45,930 nt of DNA. It comes from Flavobacteriaceae bacterium (GTDB lineage: Bacteria > Bacteroidota > Bacteroidia > Flavobacteriales > Flavobacteriaceae). The DNA is taken from positions 1 to 45,930 of the forward strand of contig CANFHX010000022.1 in assembly GCA_947446865.1 (NCBI GenBank), given 5' to 3'. The position numbers were made by a program, and so were the translations under genes. The notes beneath the pieces are model-generated. The model was not told the origin of the DNA. It saw nothing but the letters and a program-made list of their open reading frames with translations, and made no database searches. How positions within the stretch are numbered: the first letter of the stretch is position 1; every line of letters begins with the position of its first letter. This document shows, in pieces, positions 7,523 to 16,076 of this stretch.

Positions 7523-7571
7523 AAAGTGGTAAAACTTATTAACAAAGTGGTAGAATGTGGTAAAAGGTGGT
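7523..7571 (+). promoter_or_regulatory. Four direct MraZ-type boxes
   Basis: AAAGTGGT at 7523-7530 and 7544-7551, then AATGTGGT at 7554-7561 and AAGGTGGT at 7564-7571. Offsets are 21, 10 and 10 bases, so all boxes fall on one face of the helix. MraZ is known to bind GTGG-containing direct repeats with a 10-bp period upstream of its own operon (TGGGN in E. coli, AAAGTG[GT] in mycoplasmas). The last boxes cover the expected -33 region of the mraZ promoter, which fits autorepression. Confidence 0.75.
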
Positions 7572-7582
7572 AAAATATTTTA

Positions 7583-7590
7583 TATTTTTG
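7583..7590 (+). promoter_or_regulatory. -7 element of the mraZ/dcw promoter
   Basis: TATTTTTG matches TAnnTTTG, 26 bases before the TTG start of mraZ. The -33 position falls in the MraZ boxes, so MraZ binding would block polymerase. Confidence 0.55.
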
Positions 7591-7615
7591 CTCAAATCAT
7601 TTAATAAATACGTTT

Positions 7616-8089
7616 TTGAATTCAATAATAGGAACATACGAGTGTAAGGTAGATGCCAAAGGAAGATTGCTGTTGCCAGCGCCTTTTAAAAAGCAATTAT
7701 CTGCTTCCCTTCAAGACGGATTTGTCTTGAAGCGCTCTGTTTTTCAACCTTGCTTGGAGTTGTATCCAATGAAAGAATGGGAAGTGATGATGCAGAAGAT
7801 TAACAAGTTAAATCGATTTGTTAAAAAAAACAACGATTTTATTCGTCGTTTTACAGCAGGAGTAAAAGTGGTAGATATTGATACTTTAGGACGATTATTG
7901 GTTCCAAAAGATTTAACCAGTTTTGCGCAAATAAATAAAGATGTGGTGCTATCATCGGCAGTCAATATTATAGAAATCTGGGATAAAGATTTATATGAAA
8001 AAGCAATCGATGATTCGGTAGTGGATTTTGCAGATTTAGCAGAGGAAGTAATGGGAAATGTAAATGACGATGACAATGGAATATCATAA
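7616..8089 (+). CDS. mraZ: Transcriptional regulator MraZ
   Basis: First gene of the dcw cluster and a DNA-binding autoregulator of it. The 157-aa protein has the two tandem SpoVT/AbrB-like half-domains of MraZ with their DxxGR signatures, Asp13-Arg17 (DAKGR) and Asp89-Arg93 (DTLGR). The start is TTG at 7616, giving NSIIGTYEC as expected at an MraZ N-terminus; no ATG is available there. A spaced set of GTGG boxes lies directly upstream. The C-terminal tail ends in an acidic stretch (DDD). The 3' end overlaps rsmH by 26 bases. Confidence 0.95.
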   Translation: MNSIIGTYECKVDAKGRLLLPAPFKKQLSASLQDGFVLKRSVFQPCLELYPMKEWEVMMQKINKLNRFVKKNNDFIRRFTAGVKVVDIDTLGRLLVPKDLTSFAQINKDVVLSSAVNIIEIWDKDLYEKAIDDSVVDFADLAEEVMGNVNDDDNGIS

Positions 8090-8972
8090 TCCTGTATTGT
8101 TGCAAGAAACCGTAAATGGTTTAAATATAGATCCAAATGGCATTTATGTAGATGTTACTTTTGGGGGTGGAGGACATTCGAAAGAAATTTTGAGTCGCCT
8201 TGGGCCAAACGGAAAATTATTTGGATTTGATCAAGACGAAGATGCTTGGGCGAATGCTTTACCAGACGAACGTTTTACTTTGATTCAGGAAAATTTTAGA
8301 TACATCAAACGATTTTTGAGATTTCACGGCGTAAAGCAAGTAGATGGAATTCTTGCCGATTTAGGCGTTTCTTCCCATCAATTTGATGTTCCCGAAAGAG
8401 GTTTTTCTACTCGTTTTGATGCCGATCTCGATATGCGAATGAGCAAAAGAAACGAATTGGATGCTTGTAAAGTGATTAACGAATACGATGAAGCCAACTT
8501 GAAACGTGTCTTTTTAGACTATGGCGAATTAAAAGCGGCTCCTGCATTGGCAAAGACCATTATTGAGGCAAGAGAAATAAAATCTATCCAAACCACCGAC
8601 GAATTAAAATTGGTTTTGGCTCGTTTTTTACCAGACCAATTTAAAAATAAAGTGCTTGCTCAAATCTACCAAGCAGTTCGAATTGAAGTAAACCAAGAGA
8701 TGGAAGTCTTGAAAGAATTCTTAGACCAATCTCTTGAAGTACTAAAACCAGGAGGAAGACTAAGTGTTATTTCTTATCATTCTTTAGAAGATCGATTGGT
8801 AAAACGATTTATGAAAAACGGTTTATTTGAAGGAGAGCCTGTGCATGATTTCTTCGGAAATTTTTCGGTTCCGTTTAAAAGCATTGGAAAACTAATAGTT
8901 CCAAACGAAGCGGAAATCAAACTTAATAATAGAGCACGAAGCGCGAAATTACGAATAGCAGAAAAGAAATAG
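8064..8972 (+). CDS. rsmH: 16S rRNA (cytosine1402-N4)-methyltransferase RsmH (MraW)
   Basis: Uses S-adenosylmethionine to methylate C1402 in the decoding centre of 16S rRNA. The 302-aa protein shows the SAM loop TFGGGGHS (GGGGHS at 34-39), ILADLGVSSHQFD, and the conserved end region KPGGRLSVISYHSLEDRLVK followed by NNRARSAKLR. ATG at 8064 overlaps mraZ by 26 bases; the in-frame ATG at 8076 (MEYHNPVLL) is where most relatives would begin and is equally plausible. It is followed by an unusual heptamer array before ftsL. Confidence 0.96.
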   Translation: MTMTMEYHNPVLLQETVNGLNIDPNGIYVDVTFGGGGHSKEILSRLGPNGKLFGFDQDEDAWANALPDERFTLIQENFRYIKRFLRFHGVKQVDGILADLGVSSHQFDVPERGFSTRFDADLDMRMSKRNELDACKVINEYDEANLKRVFLDYGELKAAPALAKTIIEAREIKSIQTTDELKLVLARFLPDQFKNKVLAQIYQAVRIEVNQEMEVLKEFLDQSLEVLKPGGRLSVISYHSLEDRLVKRFMKNGLFEGEPVHDFFGNFSVPFKSIGKLIVPNEAEIKLNNRARSAKLRIAEKK

Positions 8973-8975
8973 TAG

Positions 8976-9100
8976 GCAGTGATCATTGCTCAGTGTTCAG
9001 TTTTTTTTCTAACAGAACACTGAGCACTGAATACTGATCACTGAATACTGAACACTGAGCACTGATCACTGAAAACTGAACACTGAACACTGAACACTGA
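8976..9100. repeat. Heptamer array with inverted and direct arms in the rsmH-ftsL spacer
   Basis: Twelve consecutive 7-mers of the form NNACTGA run without phase slip from 9017 to 9100, ending four bases before the ftsL ATG. Before them, four 7-mers on the opposite strand (TCAGTNN-like) occupy 8976-9003, also in phase. The inverted block 8976-9003 can pair with 9045-9072 with three mismatches in 28, so the transcript could form a long hairpin in the ftsL leader. There is no protein-coding reading of this stretch. Confidence 0.85.
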
Positions 9101-9104
9101 TAAA

Positions 9105-9452
9105 ATGAAAGGCGGAATAATCAACATATTAAAAGCGAGATTTCTAGTAAACGAAGATGCTACCAAAACTTGGCGTTTCATTCTTTTTATTGTAGTTCTG
9201 GCGATAATAATGATTGCTAATTCGCACCGATTTGATGAAAAAATATTTCAAATTGCCGATTTGACTAATGAGGTAAAAGAATTGCGTTCCGAGTTTGTAG
9301 ATAGACGTTCGGAGTTAATGAAGTTACGAATGGAATCTACCGTTTCCGAAAAAATGAAAGAAAGAGGAGTGTTGTCATCACAAGTGCCTCCGCAAAAAAT
9401 AAAAGTAAAAAAAACCGAGGAAAAAAGTTTCTTTAAAAGAATATGGCAGTAG
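9105..9452 (+). CDS. ftsL: FtsL-like divisome protein
   Basis: A 115-aa single-pass membrane protein: short cytoplasmic N-terminus, one transmembrane helix (about 24-42, FILFIVVLAIIMIANS) and a periplasmic helix likely to form a coiled coil (about 45-95). This is the architecture of FtsL, which bridges FtsQ and FtsB to FtsW/FtsI. Direct sequence similarity across phyla is low; the call rests on architecture and on position between rsmH and ftsI. The ORF overlaps ftsI by 10 bases, so the two are translationally coupled. Its leader is an unusual heptamer array. Confidence 0.85.
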   Translation: MKGGIINILKARFLVNEDATKTWRFILFIVVLAIIMIANSHRFDEKIFQIADLTNEVKELRSEFVDRRSELMKLRMESTVSEKMKERGVLSSQVPPQKIKVKKTEEKSFFKRIWQ

Positions 9453-11449
9453 AAGATAAATACATCTCTTACCGAATTTATTTGGTTGCATCCGTTGTCT
9501 TTTTGATGGCGATTGCAATTACTATTAAATTAACTAATATCCAATGGGTACATGGCGATCATTATAGAAAATTGGCCAAAGAAAGAACGGTTAAAACCTT
9601 TGTAATTCAAGCCAATAAAGGAAATATTTATTCGTCGGATGGTAGTCTTTTAGCAACTTCTATTCCTAATTACACCATCCGTTTTGATGCGGTTGTTCCT
9701 AAAGAAGAGGATTTTGAAAAAAATGTAAAACCACTTTCAGATGATTTATCCAAATTATTAGGCAAACCAAGTTCGTATTTTCAGGCACTATTACGCAAAG
9801 CAAGAAACCATAAAAACCGTTACACTTTAATTGCAGAAAAATTAAGTTATACGGAATATGCTAAATTAAAAACGTTTCCATTATTTGAAAAAGGTGCCAA
9901 TAGAGGTGGAATTATTGTCGATCCACAAACAGTAAGAGTACATCCAATTGGTCAAATTGCCGAAAGAACTATTGGATACGATAAATTAAACGAAGAAGGA
10001 ATTCGTAAGCAAGTTGGAATTGAAGGTGCTTTCGGAAAATATTTGAACGGAAAAGACGGCAAAATTTTAAAACAAAAAATTGCCAAAGGACAATGGAAAC
10101 CAATTAGGGATGTTAACGAAGTGGATCCCCAAGATGGCTATGATGTGATTTCTAGTATTGATGTTTTTATTCAAGATATTGCGCACCATGCGTTACTAAA
10201 ACAATTGCAAGAATATAAAGCAGAGCACGGTTGTGTGGTAGTAATGGAAACCAAAACAGGTCAAATTAAAGCCATTTCCAATTTAGGAAAAGATGCTACA
10301 AGCGGCAACTATTACGAAACCGAAAATTATGCAATAAAAGAGGCTCATGAACCAGGTTCTACTTTCAAATTGGTGGATTTGATAGCATTATTAGATGATA
10401 AAAAAGTAGATACTAGTAAAGTATACGATAGAAAAGGGGGATTGATTACTTATTATGGAAAATCGGTAGAAGACTCCCACAGAGGCGGGGAACAAAAAAT
10501 TTCTTTAGCGCGTGGTTTTGAAATTTCTTCTAATACAGTAATGGTGCAAGCGGTTTATGAGAATTATAGAAATAACCCGAAAGAATTTGTAGATCGAATA
10601 GATCGAATGGGGTTAAATAAACCTCTCGGATTACCAATTCAAGGAGAAGGAATGCCAATAATTCCGCATCCTTCTGATAAAAGATGGAGTGCTATTGCCT
10701 TGCCATGGATGGCCTTTGGATATGGAGTAGCAGTTACGCCTTTGCAAACTTTAACCTTATATAATGCGGTTGCAAATAACGGAGAAATGGTTAAACCACA
10801 ATTTGTTTCGGAAATAAAAGAATGGAATAAAACGATTAAAAAATACGACAAACAAGTTATTAACCCGAAGATCTGTTCGGATGAAACCTTAAAAAAATTG
10901 AAAGTGGTTTTGTTGAATGTGGTAAAAAAAGGAACTGGAAAAACGTTGTATTCTAAAGATTTTTCCATGGCTGGAAAAACTGGAACAGCACAAGCAAATT
11001 ATGGAACAAATGGAGGTAATGAAAAACATTATATTTCTTCTTTTGTAGGTTATTTTCCAGCAGAAAACCCTAAATATTCTTGCATTGTAGTGGTTCATAA
11101 GCCAGATGCTTCTAAAAATAATTACTACGGTGCCGATGTTGCAGGACCTGTATTTAAAAGAATTGCACAAAAAATATTTACCGATGCTCCTTCCACTAAT
11201 GAAATTAAAAACATAGATCAGAAGATTGCGATCCAAGAAAATAATTATAAAGAACACGATCCTAAAGCGCGTGAGGTTAAAAATACCATCCCAAATTTAA
11301 AAGGAATGTCGGGCATGGATGCCGTTGCAATATTAGGAAATTTAGGAATTAAAGTAAAAGTTAAAGGAATCGGAAAAGTAAAAAGTCAATCCATTCCCGC
11401 AGGAGGAATAATAAACAAGAGCACCACCATTATATTAGAATTATCGTAG
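9443..11449 (+). CDS. ftsI: Septal peptidoglycan transpeptidase FtsI (PBP3-type) with PASTA domain
   Basis: Class B penicillin-binding protein that cross-links new wall at the septum with FtsW. A cytoplasmic start is followed by one membrane helix (about 12-32), a PBP dimerisation domain (about 55-220) and the transpeptidase domain with SxxK at 306-309 (STFK, nucleophile Ser306), SxN at 362-364 (SSN) and KTGT at 512-515. A C-terminal PASTA domain follows (about 612-668). A PASTA domain is absent from E. coli FtsI but common in Bacteroidota and Gram-positive homologues. Length 668 aa fits. It overlaps ftsL by 10 bases and lies 39 bases before murE. Confidence 0.95.
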   Translation: MAVEDKYISYRIYLVASVVFLMAIAITIKLTNIQWVHGDHYRKLAKERTVKTFVIQANKGNIYSSDGSLLATSIPNYTIRFDAVVPKEEDFEKNVKPLSDDLSKLLGKPSSYFQALLRKARNHKNRYTLIAEKLSYTEYAKLKTFPLFEKGANRGGIIVDPQTVRVHPIGQIAERTIGYDKLNEEGIRKQVGIEGAFGKYLNGKDGKILKQKIAKGQWKPIRDVNEVDPQDGYDVISSIDVFIQDIAHHALLKQLQEYKAEHGCVVVMETKTGQIKAISNLGKDATSGNYYETENYAIKEAHEPGSTFKLVDLIALLDDKKVDTSKVYDRKGGLITYYGKSVEDSHRGGEQKISLARGFEISSNTVMVQAVYENYRNNPKEFVDRIDRMGLNKPLGLPIQGEGMPIIPHPSDKRWSAIALPWMAFGYGVAVTPLQTLTLYNAVANNGEMVKPQFVSEIKEWNKTIKKYDKQVINPKICSDETLKKLKVVLLNVVKKGTGKTLYSKDFSMAGKTGTAQANYGTNGGNEKHYISSFVGYFPAENPKYSCIVVVHKPDASKNNYYGADVAGPVFKRIAQKIFTDAPSTNEIKNIDQKIAIQENNYKEHDPKAREVKNTIPNLKGMSGMDAVAILGNLGIKVKVKGIGKVKSQSIPAGGIINKSTTIILELS

Positions 11450-11488
11450 CATTTTATCTGTAATAGGAAAGAAGCAAAAAGTAAAAAA

Positions 11489-12955
11489 ATGAATCTATTG
11501 TTAAAAAACATATTGTACAAAGTTGGTATTGAAGCGGTAAAAGGTTCGACAGATATTTCTGTGAACAAAATCGAATTCGATTCTAGAAAAGTACACGATA
11601 ACGATATTTTTGTAGCAATAAGAGGTACGGTTTCCAACGGTCATGACTTCATCGAAAAAGCAATAAGTCTAGGTGCAGTTGTGGTTGTGTGCGATACTTT
11701 TCCTGAGAATATTTCATTAGGAATTACCTACATTCAAGTTAAAGACACCAATTCGGCTTTGGCTTTTATGGCGTCTAATTATTTCGACAATCCTTCTGCT
11801 AAACTTCGTTTAGTTGGAGTTACAGGAACTAATGGGAAAACTACAATTGCTTCGTTATTGTATCAATTATATAAAAAAGCAGGTTACAAAGTCGGCTTAC
11901 TTTCTACCGTTAAAATAATGGTGGATGCGTTAGAATATCCTGCAACCCATACCACACCCGATTCATTGACTATCAATTATTATTTAAATGAAATGATTGA
12001 GGTGGGTTGTGAATATTGTTTTATGGAAGTAAGTTCCCATGGAATACACCAAAAACGTACCGAAGGTTTGCATTTTGAAGGTGGCGTTTTCACAAATTTA
12101 TCGCACGATCATTTAGATTACCACCCAACATTTGCAGAATATAGAGACGTTAAAAAATCCTTTTTTGATCTTTTGCCAAAAACTGCTTTTGCATTAACCA
12201 ATGTAGATGATAAAAATGGTTCCGTGATGTTGCAAAATACGGATGCCCGAAAATTAACCTATGCTTTAAAATCGTATGCCGATTACAAAGCACAGATTTT
12301 AGAAAATCAATTGTCTGGCTTGCTATTGAAGATCAATGATAATGAAGTTTGGGTAAAATTAATAGGAACTTTCAATGCGTATAATTTACTAGCAATCTAC
12401 GGAACTGCTGTTGAATTAGGAATGGATAATTTGGAAGCATTGCGATTATTATCCGAATTAGAAAGTGTTTCCGGACGTTTTCAATTCATCGTTTCCAAAG
12501 ATAAAATCACTGCAATTGTTGATTATGCACATACACCGGATGCTTTAGAAAACGTGTTGAAAACCATCAATGACATTCGCACAAATAACGAACAATTAAT
12601 TGCCGTTGTAGGTTGTGGTGGCGATAGAGATAAAACCAAAAGACCTATTATGGCGAACATTGCTTCGCAAATGAGTGACAAAGTAATTTTCACTTCGGAT
12701 AATCCTAGAACCGAAAATCCGGCTATTATTATTACTGAAATGGAAGCAGGAGTAGAGCCTCAAAATTATAAAAAAACGCTTTCTATTGAAGATAGAAAAC
12801 AAGCAATAAAAACCGCCTGTCAATTGGCAAATGCAAATGATATTATTCTAATTGCAGGAAAAGGGCATGAAACCTATCAGGAAGTGAATGGCGTCAAACA
12901 CCATTTTGATGATATGGAAACCGTAAAAGAAATATTAGCACAATTAAACAAATAG
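11489..12955 (+). CDS. murE: UDP-MurNAc-L-Ala-D-Glu:meso-diaminopimelate ligase MurE
   Basis: Adds the third residue to the peptidoglycan peptide using ATP. The Mur-ligase layout is complete: N-terminal UDP-binding domain (DSRKV, FVAIRG), central ATPase domain with GTNGKTT at 113-119 and HTTPDS, and C-terminal domain with DNPR at 404-407. DNPR is the signature for meso-diaminopimelate as substrate rather than lysine, so the wall is of the A1-gamma type. 488 aa is normal. The 39-base spacer after ftsI shows no promoter, so it is read with the upstream genes. Confidence 0.96.
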   Translation: MNLLLKNILYKVGIEAVKGSTDISVNKIEFDSRKVHDNDIFVAIRGTVSNGHDFIEKAISLGAVVVVCDTFPENISLGITYIQVKDTNSALAFMASNYFDNPSAKLRLVGVTGTNGKTTIASLLYQLYKKAGYKVGLLSTVKIMVDALEYPATHTTPDSLTINYYLNEMIEVGCEYCFMEVSSHGIHQKRTEGLHFEGGVFTNLSHDHLDYHPTFAEYRDVKKSFFDLLPKTAFALTNVDDKNGSVMLQNTDARKLTYALKSYADYKAQILENQLSGLLLKINDNEVWVKLIGTFNAYNLLAIYGTAVELGMDNLEALRLLSELESVSGRFQFIVSKDKITAIVDYAHTPDALENVLKTINDIRTNNEQLIAVVGCGGDRDKTKRPIMANIASQMSDKVIFTSDNPRTENPAIIITEMEAGVEPQNYKKTLSIEDRKQAIKTACQLANANDIILIAGKGHETYQEVNGVKHHFDDMETVKEILAQLNK

Positions 12956-13014
12956 TAAAAAAACGAATAAATAATATCCCAATTAGTTGGAAAAAAAACT
13001 TAAGGTAACTCAAG

Positions 13015-13056
13015 TTTGGAATTTGGAATTTTTCAATTGGAATTTAAAAAATTAAA
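13015..13056 (+). repeat. Degenerate heptamer array before mraY
   Basis: TTTGGAA occurs twice in a row (13015-13028), followed in the same phase by four divergent 7-mers, including ATTGGAA (13036-13042) and TTTAAAA, and then the mraY ATG two bases later. The rest of the 103-base murE-mraY spacer is AT-rich with no clear signal. Confidence 0.6.
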
Positions 13057-13058
13057 AT

Positions 13059-14285
13059 ATGCTATACTACTTATTTGAATATTTAGACAAAACTTTAGAC
13101 GTTCCAGGAACTGGAGTGTTTCAATACATTACGTTTCGGTCGGCGCTAGCATTGATGTTATCGTTATTGATTTCTACAGTTTATGGAAAAAAAATCATTA
13201 CGATTTTAAAAAACAAACAAGTAGGAGAAACCGTTCGCGAACTTGGTTTAACTGGTCAAAACCAAAAAGCAGGAACGCCAACTATGGGGGGATTGATTAT
13301 TATTATTGCTACTCTAATTCCGGTTTTGTTGTTAACGAAATTGAATAATATTTATATTGTTTTATTGATTATTACCACCATTTGGATGGGAACTATAGGG
13401 TTTATTGATGATTATATTAAAATTTTCAAAAAGGATAAAGAAGGTTTAAAAGGGATCTTCAAAGTTATTGGCCAAGTAGGATTAGGACTTATTGTAGGCT
13501 CGGTATTGTATTTTCATCCTGGAGTAACAGTGCGTGAAAAATCTGGTAAACCAATTACGTTTAACCAAACAGAGAGTTCTATTAGTTCTCCAGCCAAAGA
13601 AATGAAATCTACCATTACAACCATTCCGTTCATGAAAAACAACGAATTGGATTATGCTAAAATATTGGAGCCATTTACAGACGATTATCAAAAATGGGCT
13701 TGGTTAATATTCATTCCTATTGTTATTTTTATCATCACAGCGGTGTCCAATGGTGCAAATCTTACCGATGGTATAGATGGTTTAGCGGCAGGAACTTCGG
13801 CAATATCGGTGCTCGCTTTGGGGATATTTACCTTTATTTCTGGAAATATTATTTTGTCGGGTTACCTCAATGTGATGTACATTCCCAATTCGGGAGAAAT
13901 GACTGTCTTTGTATCGGCATTTGCAGGAGCTTTGGTTGGATTTCTTTGGTATAATTCCTATCCAGCTTCCGTATTTATGGGAGATACAGGTAGTTTAACT
14001 ATTGGTGGAATTATTGCGGTATTAGCAATTTCCGTAAGAAAAGAAATGCTTTTGCCTATTTTATGTGCGATTTTCTTTGCCGAAAGTGCTTCGGTAATTC
14101 TTCAAGTATTCTATTTTAAATATACTAAAAAACGATTTGGCGAAGGAAGACGAATATTCCTAATGGCGCCTTTACACCATCATTATCAGAAAAAAGGGTA
14201 CCACGAAAGTAAAATTGTAACCCGTTTTTGGATTGTTACTATTTTACTAGCAATTGTTGCTATTGTAACTTTAAAATTACGCTAA
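13059..14285 (+). CDS. mraY: Phospho-N-acetylmuramoyl-pentapeptide transferase MraY
   Basis: Integral membrane enzyme that moves phospho-MurNAc-pentapeptide onto undecaprenyl phosphate, forming lipid I. About ten membrane helices are visible. Catalytic features: Asp117-Asp118 (FIDDYIK), the [10 protein letters not shown] loop, and the HHH motif at 373-375 ([11 protein letters not shown]). At 408 aa it is about 50 residues longer than E. coli MraY because of a hydrophilic segment around residues 155-210 between helices; I believe this is usual in Bacteroidota. Its stop codon overlaps the murD start by one base (TAATG). Confidence 0.96.
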   Translation: MLYYLFEYLDKTLDVPGTGVFQYITFRSALALMLSLLISTVYGKKIITILKNKQVGETVRELGLTGQNQKAGTPTMGGLIIIIATLIPVLLLTKLNNIYIVLLIITTIWMGTIGFIDDYIKIFKKDKEGLKGIFKVIGQVGLGLIVGSVLYFHPGVTVREKSGKPITFNQTESSISSPAKEMKSTITTIPFMKNNELDYAKILEPFTDDYQKWAWLIFIPIVIFIITAVSNGANLTDGIDGLAAGTSAISVLALGIFTFISGNIILSGYLNVMYIPNSGEMTVFVSAFAGALVGFLWYNSYPASVFMGDTGSLTIGGIIAVLAISVRKEMLLPILCAIFFAESASVILQVFYFKYTKKRFGEGRRIFLMAPLHHHYQKKGYHESKIVTRFWIVTILLAIVAIVTLKLR

Positions 14286-15619
14286 TGCCAAGGTTAGTAA
14301 TTCTGGGGGGAGGAGAAAGTGGGGTTGGTACCGCCATTTTAGGAAAGAAAAAAGGATACGATATTTTTGTATCCGATTTCGGAAAAATAAAAGATAATTA
14401 CAAAGAAGTTCTTACAAATTACGGCATTAAATGGGAAGATGAACGGCACACAGAAGCATTAATTCTGAATGCCGATGTAGTAATGAAAAGCCCAGGAATT
14501 CCAGATAAAGCACCAATTGTGAAAAAATTGGTAGAAAAAGGAATTCCAGTAATTTCCGAAATTGAATTTGCAGCACCATTTACAACTGCAACCACTATTG
14601 GAATTACAGGCAGCAATGGAAAAACTACCACCACCATGCTCACCTATCATTTGCTAAAAGAAGCAGGATTGAATGTTGGGCTAGGAGGGAACATTGGAAA
14701 GAGTTTTGCTTGGCAAGTTGCCGAAGCCGATTTTGATTATTATGTTTTAGAATTAAGTAGTTTTCAATTGGATGGCATTATCAATTACAAGCCACACATT
14801 GCAATAATTACCAACATAAGCCCAGATCATTTAGACCGTTACGATTACAAATATGAAAATTATATAGAATCTAAATTTAGAATAACCAAAAACCAAACCA
14901 ACGAAGATTACCTCATTTATGATGCAGACGACGAGGCAATCTATAACTGGTTTCAAAACAATAATATAAACGCCCAATTAGTCCCATTTTCAATCACCAA
15001 AAACCTTGAAAAAGGTGCATTTTTAAAAAACAATACTATGGAAATCAACATCAACGAAGAAGAGTTTTTAATGGAAACCATTCAAATCGCTTTGGAAGGA
15101 AAACATAATTTAAAAAATGCAATGGCAGCAACATCAGTTGCTAACATTTTGCGTATTCGAAAACAAACGATTCGTGAAAGTTTATCTAATTTTCAAGGTG
15201 TAGAACATCGATTGGAAAAAGTGCTTAAAATTCAAAATGTACAATACATAAACGATAGTAAAGCAACCAATGTAAACGCTACTTTCTTTGCTTTAGACAG
15301 CATGACTTCGCCAACCGTTTGGATACTTGGTGGTGTTGATAAAGGAAACGATTATAGCGAATTGATGGCTTTAGTCCATGAAAAAGTAAAAGCCATTATT
15401 TGCCTTGGGGTAGATAATAAAAAAATAATTGATGCTTTTGGTAACGTAGTAGATATGATGGTGGAGGTTGATAATATGCACGATGCAGTAAACACAGCCC
15501 GTCATATTGCCGAAAAAGGAGATGCTGTTTTGCTATCGCCAGCCTGCGCTAGTTTTGACTTGTTTGAAAACTACGAAGACCGTGGTAATCAATTTAAAAG
15601 AGAAGTAAGAAATTTATAA
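14285..15619 (+). CDS. murD: UDP-MurNAc-L-alanine:D-glutamate ligase MurD
   Basis: Adds D-glutamate to UDP-MurNAc-L-Ala. The 444-aa protein begins [15 protein letters not shown], the Rossmann-like UDP-binding start, and has the ATPase motif GSNGKTTT at 109-116, the NISPDHLDRY segment and the C-terminal SPACASFDLFENYEDRG motif. The reading frame is open further upstream to 14228, but that extension lies inside mraY, is cysteine-rich and unlike MurD; ATG at 14285 overlapping the mraY stop (TAATG) is the natural start. The spacer to the next gene is a heptamer array. Confidence 0.95.
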   Translation: MPRLVILGGGESGVGTAILGKKKGYDIFVSDFGKIKDNYKEVLTNYGIKWEDERHTEALILNADVVMKSPGIPDKAPIVKKLVEKGIPVISEIEFAAPFTTATTIGITGSNGKTTTTMLTYHLLKEAGLNVGLGGNIGKSFAWQVAEADFDYYVLELSSFQLDGIINYKPHIAIITNISPDHLDRYDYKYENYIESKFRITKNQTNEDYLIYDADDEAIYNWFQNNNINAQLVPFSITKNLEKGAFLKNNTMEININEEEFLMETIQIALEGKHNLKNAMAATSVANILRIRKQTIRESLSNFQGVEHRLEKVLKIQNVQYINDSKATNVNATFFALDSMTSPTVWILGGVDKGNDYSELMALVHEKVKAIICLGVDNKKIIDAFGNVVDMMVEVDNMHDAVNTARHIAEKGDAVLLSPACASFDLFENYEDRGNQFKREVRNL

Positions 15620-15654
15620 TATTAAATGTTAGATTTTAAATATTAAATATTAAA
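15620..15654 (+). repeat. Heptamer array before the four-helix-bundle gene
   Basis: Five consecutive 7-mers of the type TATTAAA (variants TGTTAGA, TTTTAAA) fill the whole spacer between the murD stop (15619) and the ATG at 15656, which lies in the sixth unit. The segment 15634-15655 is an inverted match, 20 of 22 bases, to 16055-16076 on the other side of the gene. Confidence 0.7.
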
Positions 15655-15655
15655 T

Positions 15656-16021
15656 ATGACTAATGACGAATTAAAATATCGCACCAAACAATTTTCTTTA
15701 GCAATTCTAAGGTTGATTGAAAAAATGCCAAATTCTTTGTCAACTAGAGTGGTTATAAATCAAATTGTAAAAAGTGGTACCTCTGTTGGAGCCAATTATA
15801 GAGCAGTATGCAGAGCGAGAAGTGATAAGGAGTTTGTTGCAAAATTAAATATAGTATTAGAAGAAGCAGACGAGTCACAGTTTTGGCTAGAGGTTATAAG
15901 TGAAATGAATTGGCTTAGCGCTTCTGAATTAGAATTTCTTTTAAAAGAATCAAGTGAATTAGTAGCAATATTTGTTTCAACATTAAAAACAGTGAATAAT
16001 CGATTAAACGGCAATAAATAA
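15656..16021 (+). CDS. Four-helix-bundle protein (23S rRNA intervening-sequence family)
   Basis: A 121-aa protein of the S23/IVS-protein family (TIGR02436, PF05635 type). Diagnostic segments are KSGTSVGANYRAVCRARS near residue 40-57 and LEEADESQFWLEV. Members form pentameric four-helix bundles. Some are encoded inside 23S rRNA intervening sequences, and related Avd proteins work with reverse transcriptases of diversity-generating retroelements; no function is known for most. Here there is no rRNA and no reverse transcriptase nearby. It sits alone between murD and ftsW, bounded on both sides by AT-rich heptamer arrays that form an imperfect inverted repeat, so it looks like an insertion into the dcw cluster. 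Confidence 0.9.
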   Translation: MTNDELKYRTKQFSLAILRLIEKMPNSLSTRVVINQIVKSGTSVGANYRAVCRARSDKEFVAKLNIVLEEADESQFWLEVISEMNWLSASELEFLLKESSELVAIFVSTLKTVNNRLNGNK

Positions 16022-16039
16022 ATTTTAAGATTTTTAAAA

Positions 16040-16076
16040 TATCTAATATTTAAAATTTAACATCTAATATTTAAAA
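16040..16076 (+). repeat. Heptamer array before ftsW
   Basis: Five in-phase 7-mers (types TATTTAA and CATCTAA, 16040-16074) fill the end of the spacer between the four-helix-bundle gene and ftsW. The ATG of ftsW begins at 16076, so the last base of the inverted match to 15634-15655 touches the start codon. Confidence 0.65.

Larger units (their letters stand above)
7215..7615. other. Divergent control region between the hydrolase operon and mraZ
   Basis: A 401-base AT-rich region without a supported gene. It contains the minus-strand promoter element (7242-7249), a 20-bp palindrome (7276-7295), four MraZ boxes (7523-7571) and the mraZ -7 element (7583-7590). Between 7296 and 7522 I see only AT-rich sequence with no clear hairpin, repeat or ORF. 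Confidence 0.7.

Noticed and set aside
9017..9100. CRISPR array
   Set aside because: Units are 7 bp with no spacers and no cas genes are nearby; it is a simple tandem repeat.
14228..14284. Longer murD start giving 19 extra residues
   Set aside because: The extension lies wholly inside mraY, is rich in Cys and Tyr, and precedes the conserved MurD start; ATG 14285 overlaps the mraY stop in the same TAATG fashion as gldB-gldC.
15656..16021. Avd protein of a diversity-generating retroelement
   Set aside because: The fold family is related to Avd, but there is no reverse transcriptase and no template/variable repeat pair in the window; variation in the giant adhesins is not adenine-targeted in any visible way.
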